DNA of 5,620 nucleotides. Origin: Nitrospirales bacterium. GTDB lineage: Bacteria; Nitrospirota; Thermodesulfovibrionia; Thermodesulfovibrionales; Dissulfurispiraceae. The notes under the pieces are model-generated. The model worked only from the letters and a program-made list of their open reading frames with translations. It searched no databases and was not told the DNA's origin. This document shows, piece after piece, positions 1 through 5,541 of the stretch; position 1 is the stretch's first letter, and each line of letters begins with the position of its first letter. Position numbers and translations under genes: made by a program. Location of the stretch: positions 1 to 5,620 of the forward strand of contig JADLDZ010000109.1 of assembly GCA_020846375.1 (NCBI GenBank). Reading direction: 5' to 3'.

Positions 1-191
1 GGGATGTCCTTTACGGGAGTGTAACATATGCCACCGAAGCCGTTGCTCAGTTTGACACCGGTGAAAAACAGCCCCAAGACGAAACGCTCTACGGTCAGAG
101 CGTCCAGTTCCTCTCCGAAGAAAAGACACAGAGCGTCCCTCGTCTCTTTCAGTATGATGCCTTTTCCCGGGGCGATAGATTCCATACACAT
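1..191 (-). CDS. DUF4213/DUF364-type putative heavy-metal chelation protein, N-terminal fragment (partial)
   Basis: An open frame starts at the ATG at 191 and runs off the left edge, giving 63 codons. GGAGGT at 203-198, 7 nt before the ATG, is a strong ribosome binding site; an ATG at 185 is a weaker alternative. The product starts MCMESIAPGKGIILKE and continues through LTVERFVLGLFFTGVKLSNG to GGICYTPVKDIP. The pattern V-x-x-F-V-x-G-L-x-[FY]-T-x-V-x-L followed by G-G-x-x-[FY]-T-P is that of the N-terminal DUF4213 (enolase-N-like) domain that precedes DUF364. A Desulfitobacterium hafniense member has a known structure and was proposed to chelate heavy metals. Catalytic or metal-binding residues would lie in the missing C-terminal half. 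Its place after a FecCD importer supports a role in handling the imported metal complex. The family was assigned by eye from a short piece. Confidence 0.72.
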   Translation of the reverse strand, partial: MCMESIAPGKGIILKETRDALCLFFGEELDALTVERFVLGLFFTGVKLSNGFGGICYTPVKDI

Positions 192-197
192 ACAGTA

Positions 198-203
198 ACC
201 TCC
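198..203 (-). promoter_or_regulatory. Strong ribosome binding site of the DUF364-type gene
   Basis: GGAGGT lies 7 nt upstream of the ATG at 191 (counted from the GGAGG core), the best Shine-Dalgarno match and spacing in the window. It fixes the start of the edge-truncated gene and argues that the gene is translated independently of the ATPase gene, unlike the overlapping starts upstream. Confidence 0.75.
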
Positions 204-215
204 ATTATGAACATG

Positions 216-229
216 CAGGGCATGCCCTG
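216..229. promoter_or_regulatory. Perfect 14-bp palindrome, candidate operator upstream of the DUF364-type gene
   Basis: CAGGGCATGCCCTG is its own reverse complement over all 14 bases. It ends 12 nt before the GGAGGT ribosome binding site and 24 nt before the ATG at 191. On the minus strand a TATACA hexamer (233-228) overlaps its first two bases, as when a repressor covers the -10 box and start point. No good -35 box stands 16 to 18 nt upstream of TATACA, so the promoter itself is weak or activator-dependent. An AGGG-N4-CCCT half-site layout is loosely like some DtxR/MntR-type metal-regulator sites, but no regulator can be named. In RNA it could also form a 5-bp stem with a CATG loop. Confidence 0.4.
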
Positions 230-269
230 TATAGTTTAACAGGACTGCCGTTCTAGGATGAGCTCTTCA

Positions 270-292
270 GCAAAACACAGGCCGCGTTTTGC
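270..292 (-). other. Stem-loop in the ATPase/DUF364 gap
   Basis: GCAAAACGC and GTGTTTTGC pair over 9 bp (one G-U) around the loop GGCCT. The stem is A/T-rich in its middle and has no T-run after it in either direction, so it is not a typical intrinsic terminator. It could be a processing or stability element or be fortuitous. It shares two bases with the neighbouring hairpin at 291-313, so both cannot form completely at once. Confidence 0.35.
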
Positions 293-313
293 CTGCCAGA
301 CAGTCGGACAGGC
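291..313 (-). other. Second stem-loop, abutting the first
   Basis: GCCTGTC and GGCAGGC pair over 7 bp (one T-G) around a 9-nt loop. It overlaps the hairpin at 270-292 by two bases. Two consecutive stems upstream of a gene that has its own ribosome binding site could be a leader structure, but hairpins of this size also occur by chance in GC-rich DNA. Confidence 0.25.
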
Positions 314-501
314 TGCTTCGAGAGCCTCACACGGTACCTTTTACGCCTTGAACCCATTGATGATACAGGCGGCGATCTCCCAATGGGATTCCGGTGCTGA
401 GCAATCGAGGTATCTTTCATTCTGAAAATATCCATAGGCCGTTTTCCTGCCCGCTGCGAAACGGTTTGGGCATGCCTCACCTTCTCAGCAGAATGCCCCC
501 C

Positions 502-1290
502 TCAAACAGGTCCGACAGGAAATGAATCCGGAACGCATACCCTGAAGTCTCTGTCGACCGGGACGACCCTGGCATTGATCTGGTAGAGCGTCTGCAGGGT
601 GTCCGGAGTGATGGTCTCCTTCGGTCTGCCGTCGGCAATGACGCGTCCATCTCTGAGCATAACGACCCTGCCGGCAGTCAACAGGGCATGGTCGGGAAAG
701 TGCGTTGACATGATGAAGGCCAGGCCGTCGAGCGCAAGACGCGCAACCTGTTCGAGAAGACGGAACTGGTTGCCATAGTCGAGGCCATTTACCGGCTCGT
801 CCATCACGAAAGTATCTGCGCCCTGCGTCAGTGCACGTGCGATGAGAGAGAGCTGGCGCTCTCCGCCGCTCACTTCAGTATACGGCTTGTCCTTGATATG
901 CAGTATCCGGAGCTTCTCCAGCGCATGCAGCGCGAGCTCGCGGTCATGCTTCGAGTAGCGCGAGAAAAAAGTCTTGTGGGGCAGGCGACCCATCAGCACC
1001 ACCTCCTCGACCGTATAGGCGAAAGACTCCCTGTGGAGCTGAGGCACATACGCAACTCTTTTCGAGAATTCCCTGTGCGTGATATCCCTTAGTGACGCAC
1101 CTTCGAAACGGACGGTGCCGCTCTTCGGACGGCAGATACCGAGGAGGATCTTCAGAAGAGTGGTCTTGCCGCTTCCGTTGGGTCCGAGAAGAGAGACCAC
1201 AGAGCCGCGATTGAAAGAGAGGGAAATGTCCCTGAGAACCTCTATTTTCCTGTAGCCGAAACATATATTCTCAAGTTCAAAAAGCTGCAT
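502..1290 (-). CDS. ABC transporter ATP-binding protein (FecCD-linked importer)
   Basis: 262 residues, the usual length for a BtuD/FepC/FhuC-type ATPase. In order: a Walker A motif GPNGSGKT at 36-43, the Q-loop VPQ with Gln84, the signature VSGGERQ at 140-146, Walker B TFVMDE ending at Asp164-Glu165, a GLDYGNQ D-loop and the switch His197 in STH. All catalytic elements are intact, so it should be an active ATPase on the cytoplasmic face of the permease dimer. The ATG at 1290 overlaps the permease stop as TAATG and has AGGGTGG 5 nt upstream. A GTG at 1299 in the same frame would add three residues but has a poorer ribosome binding site. The C-terminus (RVVPVDRDFRVCVPD) is of normal form. This is the last gene of the packed operon; a 310-nt gap follows. 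Confidence 0.96.
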   Translation of the reverse strand: MQLFELENICFGYRKIEVLRDISLSFNRGSVVSLLGPNGSGKTTLLKILLGICRPKSGTVRFEGASLRDITHREFSKRVAYVPQLHRESFAYTVEEVVLMGRLPHKTFFSRYSKHDRELALHALEKLRILHIKDKPYTEVSGGERQLSLIARALTQGADTFVMDEPVNGLDYGNQFRLLEQVARLALDGLAFIMSTHFPDHALLTAGRVVMLRDGRVIADGRPKETITPDTLQTLYQINARVVPVDRDFRVCVPDSFPVGPV

Positions 1291-2300
1291 TACTGCCACC
1301 CTTTTCGTGCGTTCTTCAGCACAATAGCGAAAAAAGGAATGCCGATAAGAGCGGTGACAATCCCGATAGGTATCTCGAAGGCAAAGGCGAGGCGGGCGAT
1401 GTCGTCCACTACCACAAGATACGCAGCTCCCACCAGGGCCGAGACCGGAAGGAGGACTTCATTGTTGGGACCGACCAGCATACGGCAGATGTGGGGGATG
1501 ATCAGTCCTACCCAACCGATCATTCCTCCCACCATGACGGTAAGGCTGCTGATCATTGTGGCGAGGAAGATTACCGTGAGCCTCACCCTCTCCACGTTGA
1601 TGCCGAGTGATTTTGCCTCTTCCTCGCCCATGCTCAGTGCATTCAGATAGCGTGCATGCACTATCAGGCCGATGATGCCTGCGCCGATAGGAATGGCAAT
1701 GGTGAATATCGTAGCGCGGTCCGTAACGGAAAGATTTCCCATGAGCCAGTAAACGATAGCAGGCAGCTGATTGTACGGATCGGCGATATATTTCATCAGG
1801 GAGACGAGAGAGGTGAAAAGGGCGCCGCTGATGATCCCGCCGAGCACAAGCATGATAGCGGAACGGACACGGTATGCCTTTGCGATGCCCACGGAAGCCC
1901 CCACGGCGACAAAGCCGAATACTACCGTGCAGAGTTGCACAACAATCCAGCTCTTCGCACACACCATTCCCAACACCGCCCCGAAGGATGCCCCTGCAAG
2001 GACGCCGAGCAGCCCGGGCGAGACGAGGGGATTGACGAACATCGCCTGAAAGGCCGCGCCCGAAATCGAAAGGGCCGCGCCGACAAGTGCGGCCGCCAGG
2101 ATACGCGGAAGCCTGATGTCGAAGAGAATGTTCTCCAGAAGAGCCTTTTTCTCTCCGGTCAATCCTTGCATACCGAAGAGTTTGTTCCCGATGAAAAGTG
2201 CCATTTCGCTGATCGGCACGGGATACTTGCCGAGGCCGAGCGAGACGATGATGCATATGCCGGGCAGGAGCGCAAGGAACGGCAGGGTTCCTCTCTTCAT
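1290..2300 (-). CDS. FecCD-family ABC transporter permease
   Basis: 336 residues, very hydrophobic, full length for a BtuC/FhuB/FecD-type inner-membrane permease that works as a homodimer with about ten helices per subunit. Family signatures are DIRLPR at 61-66, the GAALSISGAAFQ helix, NPLVSPGLLG at 90-99, and GWVGLIIPHICRMLVG near residues 260-275, the segment next to the loop that contacts the ATPase. SLGINVERVR just before it is the usual cytoplasmic coupling region. The ATG at 2300 overlaps the binding-protein TGA (ATGA). A GTG two codons upstream at 2306 is possible: the GGAGG at 2315-2311 lies 10 nt from the ATG and 4 nt from the GTG, so the start is not fully settled. The TAA stop shares its last base with the ATPase ATG (TAATG). 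There is one permease gene, so a homodimer is expected. Confidence 0.95.
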   Translation of the reverse strand: MKRGTLPFLALLPGICIIVSLGLGKYPVPISEMALFIGNKLFGMQGLTGEKKALLENILFDIRLPRILAAALVGAALSISGAAFQAMFVNPLVSPGLLGVLAGASFGAVLGMVCAKSWIVVQLCTVVFGFVAVGASVGIAKAYRVRSAIMLVLGGIISGALFTSLVSLMKYIADPYNQLPAIVYWLMGNLSVTDRATIFTIAIPIGAGIIGLIVHARYLNALSMGEEEAKSLGINVERVRLTVIFLATMISSLTVMVGGMIGWVGLIIPHICRMLVGPNNEVLLPVSALVGAAYLVVVDDIARLAFAFEIPIGIVTALIGIPFFAIVLKNARKGWQ

Positions 2301-3340
2301 CGGCACAGGACCTCCCGGGCCTCCCGGTCATTCAGTTCAACACCGAGGAAGAGTTTATAGAACTCCTTTGTCTCTTTCACCATGTCTGCGGGAAAGAGGT
2401 GTGGGTACAGGGTCGAAGCGAGCCACTTCAGCCCGAGAAGCCGCATGAAGGACGGCGGGCGATCGAACCAGTTGAAGGGAACATACGGAATCAGATAGAC
2501 CCTCCTGTTCTTCACCGCCCTGATACCCCTCCAGCGCGGGTCATTGAAGATTGCATCATGGAATGATTTTTCTTTTACGAGGATGACTTCCGGGTCGTAA
2601 AGGATCACTTGCTCCATTGACACCTTTTCCATGCCGTAGCGGTTCAGTTCCGCACCCTTGTGTACGTTGATTCCTCCGGCAAGCGATATGAGCTCGACAT
2701 GCGTCGAGTCCGTCCTCTCGGTAAGCAGGCCGTCTGTGCCCTCGGCATAATATACGGTAAGCTTCCGCCCGGCGGGAACCCCGGCCACCGCAGCTTTGAC
2801 CGTCTTTAAAACGTCAGTCGCGTACCTGTAGAGCTTTTTTGCCCTCTCCTTCCTGTTGAGCACATCACCCATGAAGAGCAAAGCGTCCGGATAGTCCATA
2901 AGGGTGTCGAGACGGACATGCACCCAGGGGAGGTGCAGAGCGGTTAAAAGCTCCTCATACTTTTTCTGGATCGCGGAGTCGTTCCACGCCCAGATGAGGA
3001 CAAAATCAGGCTTGATCTTCAACAACACTTCGGCGTTGAGGGTACGACCCTGCCCTGCCATGCCCCCGATGACCGGCAGCCTTTTGAAGCCTTCCGTCGT
3101 ATACTTCTTCTCATTGTCCCAGAGAGGGAAGTTCAATCCTGCAACGACGGAGGGGTCGATGGCGTAAAGCAGATACGTGCCGGGTGGTGAAACGGAGACG
3201 GCCCTGGTGACGGTATCAGGAAGGACAACTTTCCTCCCGATCATATCGCTGATCTCGCGCGCCTCAACCGAAGCGCAGAAACAGACGAAGAGCAGTGCGA
3301 TCAAGAGCCGGATCTGCGCCGAAGGACTGATCGGCTTCAT
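2297..3340 (-). CDS. ABC transporter periplasmic substrate-binding protein (class III, PF01497 type)
   Basis: 347 residues, a normal length for this family of siderophore, haem, cobalamin and metal-chelate binding proteins. A Sec signal peptide is visible: Lys2 and Arg11, a hydrophobic core at 12-23 and a V-E-A site with cleavage after Ala27. Cysteines lie in the core (20 and 22) but no lipobox, so the product is probably soluble periplasmic. Family marks are DMIGRKVVLPDTVTRAVSV at the mature N-terminus, NAEVLLKIKPDFVLIW in the first lobe, a long linking helix around MGDVLNRKERAKKLYR, and NWFDRPPS at 290-297 in the second lobe followed by LGLKWLASTLYP. The ATG at 3340 overlaps the methyltransferase TGA (ATGA) and has GGGAG 5 nt upstream. 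An open frame continues upstream to 3481, but it is Arg/Gly-rich and would bury the signal peptide. Ligand unknown. Confidence 0.92.
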   Translation of the reverse strand: MKPISPSAQIRLLIALLFVCFCASVEAREISDMIGRKVVLPDTVTRAVSVSPPGTYLLYAIDPSVVAGLNFPLWDNEKKYTTEGFKRLPVIGGMAGQGRTLNAEVLLKIKPDFVLIWAWNDSAIQKKYEELLTALHLPWVHVRLDTLMDYPDALLFMGDVLNRKERAKKLYRYATDVLKTVKAAVAGVPAGRKLTVYYAEGTDGLLTERTDSTHVELISLAGGINVHKGAELNRYGMEKVSMEQVILYDPEVILVKEKSFHDAIFNDPRWRGIRAVKNRRVYLIPYVPFNWFDRPPSFMRLLGLKWLASTLYPHLFPADMVKETKEFYKLFLGVELNDREAREVLCR

Positions 3341-4146
3341 TCCTTCTCCCACCAGATCACCGCCCAGCGCACGACCCTCTCGTGCGACATAGTCCAGCGC
3401 CCGTTTTGATCCACGAGTTTTTCTTTCAGATAACCGGCCAGCCGCTGCTCCTCTTCCGCGCTCATATCTGCGAACATCCAACGCAGGGAGTTCAACGCCT
3501 CTTCATGACTGCCGAAGGTCTTGCTTTCCCTGTTCGTTACAAAAGCGACATTCGCCAGGATGCCCATCTGGTGGAGGAGATTGTATACGTAGAGATAGTC
3601 GGGTCCCGTGTTCAGCTCCCTGCCGACAGCCTCGTGCATCCTGCGGTCAAAGGGGCCGTCGCCCACAAGGGCGGAGAGGTAGATCTTCTTGCGTGCAAAT
3701 CTGTCAAGCTTGTCCAGGGCTGCTCTCAGATCCTCCACGATAAGAGAGCGGGAGGCGATCACCGTATCGTGGGCGACTATGCCGATCCCCTCCCAATCGT
3801 CCTCCCATCCGGCAGTGAGGGCAGTGATGTTCGTCAGCACTTCCTTGCTGACCCGCTCTTCCAGAAGCGCTATCATTGCACCGGAGCGGTCCAGGGCGGT
3901 GATCCGCCTTACCATTCTGGAAAGCGGCAGCGCAAGGGTGCCTGCACCGCATCCCACATCGAGCACGCTCCAGTGCGACCCAGGCTGCATGATGCCGATG
4001 AAGTCAGAGGCATACGGACTCTCTGTCGCATGCTTTGCGAAAGAAGGCGCACGCTTGTTCCAGAAAGCCGAGTCACTCCACTTCCTGCTTCTTTCAGAGC
4101 GCGCTTTCTTCCACGCCTCATTCCAGTCGATGCTTTTGATGTCCAT
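3337..4146 (-). CDS. Class I SAM-dependent methyltransferase
   Basis: 269 residues, soluble, with no signal peptide. After an N-terminal helical cap rich in Trp, Arg and Lys (residues 1-50), motif I VLDVGCGAG at 61-69 and an acidic residue ending the next strand (ITALD, Asp86) form the S-adenosylmethionine site of a Rossmann-fold methyltransferase. The C-terminal third (MSAEEEQRLAGYLKEKLV, then a Trp-rich end) may form the acceptor lid. The acceptor is unknown. Because it sits inside a metal or cofactor uptake operon, the enzyme may methylate the imported chelator or a metal centre, but this is inference. The ATG at 4146 has AGGAG at 4159-4155, 8 nt upstream, and lies 1 nt after the FmdE stop. 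Its TGA overlaps the next start as ATGA. A general metabolic methyltransferase placed here by chance is the main alternative. Confidence 0.88.
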   Translation of the reverse strand: MDIKSIDWNEAWKKARSERSRKWSDSAFWNKRAPSFAKHATESPYASDFIGIMQPGSHWSVLDVGCGAGTLALPLSRMVRRITALDRSGAMIALLEERVSKEVLTNITALTAGWEDDWEGIGIVAHDTVIASRSLIVEDLRAALDKLDRFARKKIYLSALVGDGPFDRRMHEAVGRELNTGPDYLYVYNLLHQMGILANVAFVTNRESKTFGSHEEALNSLRWMFADMSAEEEQRLAGYLKEKLVDQNGRWTMSHERVVRWAVIWWEKE

Positions 4147-4147
4147 T

Positions 4148-4756
4148 TCACTCGCTCCTGTCCGAAGCAGAATAGTAATCCGCTCCCGCTGCGCATGGCC
4201 TGCAGAGGAGTATGCGGTTCATCTTCACCTCTTTCCTGTCCATCACCGCCTCTCCACACGCCTCACATCTGACTCGACTCAGCGGCTTTCCGGGAAAATC
4301 GCCGGCCTCCAGGTTGACCGCTACCTCTTTCGTTTCCAACAGTTCGTCGTCCGGCATTGTCCTATAGGCCTGAAGCTGCGCCCTGCTTTCATCTTCAATA
4401 TCCCGGCAATACGCTCTCGCTTTCTCCCGCGCGTCGTTCCTGGGCCGTACACGCACCGCCCTGCCTGTGCTCAGATTCACAAAAGTCGCCGCCATCTTTC
4501 CGTAATCCTTGATCTTCAGGGTGCGTTTGCCCGGCTTGCAACCGGTTACGGTCATGATTGCATCGGTGGCGCAGCGGTCAATTTCAACGAACACCATGAT
4601 ATCCTTCCTTTCATCTCCTTTGGGATCGCGGATGCCGATCTTCCGAAGGCCGACGATCGCCATTCTGACGCCGAGCACCTGCCCGGCGCAGAGATGGCCG
4701 TGAAACGCCACCGCCTCTTCCAGTAGTCTTTCAAATTCAGCTTGCCCGTTCGTCAT
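4148..4756 (-). CDS. FmdE-family protein with C-terminal zinc ribbon
   Basis: 202 residues from the ATG at 4756. The N-terminal domain has the FmdE hallmarks: HGHLCAGQ at residues 19-26 (potential ligands His19, His21, Cys23), CATDA at 62-66 and TGCKPGKRTL at 71-80. The C-terminus is a zinc ribbon with Cys164-x2-Cys167 and Cys185-x2-Cys188. FmdE is named after a protein encoded with molybdenum formylmethanofuran dehydrogenase in methanogens. Stand-alone bacterial copies are poorly understood and often lie near metal genes. No other formylmethanofuran dehydrogenase gene is here, so a C1-pathway role is unlikely; a metal-binding or delivery role is inference. An ATG at 4771, directly after the tonB stop, would add five residues but has no ribosome binding site. 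The 4756 ATG has GGAGG at 4765-4761. The methyltransferase starts 1 nt after the stop. Confidence 0.87.
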   Translation of the reverse strand: MTNGQAEFERLLEEAVAFHGHLCAGQVLGVRMAIVGLRKIGIRDPKGDERKDIMVFVEIDRCATDAIMTVTGCKPGKRTLKIKDYGKMAATFVNLSTGRAVRVRPRNDAREKARAYCRDIEDESRAQLQAYRTMPDDELLETKEVAVNLEAGDFPGKPLSRVRCEACGEAVMDRKEVKMNRILLCRPCAAGADYYSASDRSE

Positions 4757-4771
4757 ATGTCCTCCGTACAT

Positions 4772-5533
4772 TCAATCGAGTTTATACACTACAGGGAGTA
4801 TCAGTTCAGCCTTTACCGGCGGTCTGGGAAAAGGCTGCGCTTCCCCGACGGCAGCCACCGCGTTCTCATCAAGGATCTCATGCCCGGAGCTCTCGACGAT
4901 TCTGACGTGTTCAGTGGTGCCGTCTTCGAGGATAATGAATGCCAGAATTACTTTCCCTGTCAAATGCATTTTTTTTGCCTGCCAGGGATAGCGCAGCCTA
5001 TTGGTTACAAGGTCACGGATATAGGTGAAGTGCTCTTTGAGATACCTCCTCTGCAAAGACCCGGTGGAGGGGCCGGGCACTCCACCTATTCCACCCATAG
5101 ACGGTGAGTGAGCCCCGCTTCCATTCCCTCCATTCCCGGTCAGGGCTGCATTGCTTGTTGCGGCTGAGCCCGGTTCCGATAACGTGCCGGCAGCGGGCGC
5201 CGCACTTTCCGTTCCGCCGGATGAAGGGGTGGTTGGCATTGTTTCGGAGGCGGAGGCACCTGCCGTTTCTTTAGTGCCGACCGGTTTCTGCAACGGGGAT
5301 TGCCTTACCCGGAGTGCAGGCCGACCAGCCTGCTTCATAGTGCACCCTTTATCAGATGCGATCGGCTGCTCGAATACATGCCCTATCTCCGTGATAAGCT
5401 CAATGCGCATCGGCGCGGCTGTGGTATTCGTGATACGGCTGCCCGCGGCGATCATCACTGCCGCCGCAACTGCATGGGCCGCCAGCGAGAGATGGAGAGC
5501 ATGGGGCATGTATTCTTTCTTCTCTGTGGGCAT
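4772..5533 (-). CDS. tonB: TonB family energy-transducing protein
   Basis: 253 residues. TonB spans the periplasm and passes proton-motive-force energy from ExbB-ExbD to outer-membrane receptors. A short cytoplasmic tail leads into one membrane anchor (about residues 12-33) carrying Ser16 and His20, the same S-x3-H spacing and numbering as the functionally important pair in E. coli TonB. Residues about 60-160 form a low-complexity periplasmic linker rich in Gly, Ser, Ala and Thr, without the Pro-Glu/Pro-Lys repeats of enteric TonB. Residues about 171-253 are a typical TonB C-terminal domain, with the RYPWQAKK motif, a GKVILAFIILEDG strand pair, VESSGHEILDENA and a final LPVVYKL strand. The ATG at 5533 has an AAGGA site 5 nt upstream. 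The gene follows the receptor by 8 nt, so it is probably dedicated to it. exbB and exbD are not nearby and must be supplied elsewhere. Confidence 0.93.
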   Translation of the reverse strand: MPTEKKEYMPHALHLSLAAHAVAAAVMIAAGSRITNTTAAPMRIELITEIGHVFEQPIASDKGCTMKQAGRPALRVRQSPLQKPVGTKETAGASASETMPTTPSSGGTESAAPAAGTLSEPGSAATSNAALTGNGGNGSGAHSPSMGGIGGVPGPSTGSLQRRYLKEHFTYIRDLVTNRLRYPWQAKKMHLTGKVILAFIILEDGTTEHVRIVESSGHEILDENAVAAVGEAQPFPRPPVKAELILPVVYKLD

Positions 5534-5541
5534 GCGTTTCC

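Larger units (their letters stand above)
236..484 (-). pseudogene. Possible remnant of a small gene (protein-like frame with no start and one internal stop)
   Basis: Between a TGA at 487-485 and a TAA at 238-236 one frame is open for 82 codons except for a single TAA at 343-341. It reads like protein: TAYGYFQNERYLDC, then HWEIAACIINGF, and after the stop CPTVWQAKRGLCFAEELILE, with several Cys and Trp residues. It has no ATG, GTG or TTG before the first conserved-looking stretch. In a neighbouring frame, an ATG at 473 with AAGG 6 nt upstream codes for MPKPFRSGQEN, and a one-base shift there would join it to this frame. I do not recognise a family. It could be a decayed small gene, a sequencing frameshift or coincidence. 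Confidence 0.2.
192..501 (-). other. 310-nt gap between the ATPase gene and the DUF364-type gene
   Basis: No intact gene of convincing quality is seen here on either strand. On the minus strand the gap holds a broken-looking protein-like frame (484-236), a bulged hairpin (464-439), two abutting hairpins (313-291 and 292-270), and a 14-bp palindrome (229-216) next to a possible -10 box. No hairpin is followed by a T-run, so no intrinsic terminator is called after the ATPase gene. No recognisable B12, molybdenum-cofactor or NiCo riboswitch core was found. This is the only real gap in an otherwise overlapping gene chain, so the DUF364-type gene may have its own promoter or lie in the same transcript behind a leader. 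Confidence 0.6.

Noticed and set aside
192..260. Fur box or NikR operator before the DUF364-type gene
   Set aside because: The palindrome matches neither the A/T-rich Fur consensus nor the GTATGA-N16-TCATAC NikR layout.
439..464. Bulged hairpin (CCGTTT/AAACGG) as the terminator of the ATPase gene
   Set aside because: The loop is long, the stem is interrupted, and no T-run follows on the minus strand.
253..480. 75-codon GTG-started minus-strand frame in the gap
   Set aside because: Composition is Arg/Ser-rich without any motif, and the alternative frame over the same DNA reads more like protein. Not supported as a gene.
192..501. Cobalamin, NiCo or molybdenum-cofactor riboswitch in the gap
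   Set aside because: I searched by eye for the conserved cores of these classes and found none. A riboswitch for the operon would more likely lie upstream of the receptor, outside the window.
1459..2331. Minus-strand frame of 290 codons and plus-strand frame 1656-2360 over the permease
   Set aside because: Both are Arg/His/Gly-rich shadows of the permease frame, which alone shows membrane helices and FecCD motifs.
3341..3481. N-terminal extension of the binding protein by 47 residues
   Set aside because: It is Arg/Gly-rich, overlaps the methyltransferase gene, and would place the signal peptide internally. The ATG at 3340 has a ribosome binding site and an ATGA overlap.
3382..4272. Plus-strand open frame of 296 codons over the methyltransferase
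   Set aside because: Antisense shadow without a domain or ribosome binding site; the minus-strand frame has motif I and flush junctions with its neighbours.
3689..4726. Long plus-strand open frame (345 codons) over the FmdE and methyltransferase genes
   Set aside because: It lies antisense to two genes with clear motifs, itself shows none, and is rich in Arg and Ser as expected for a shadow frame.
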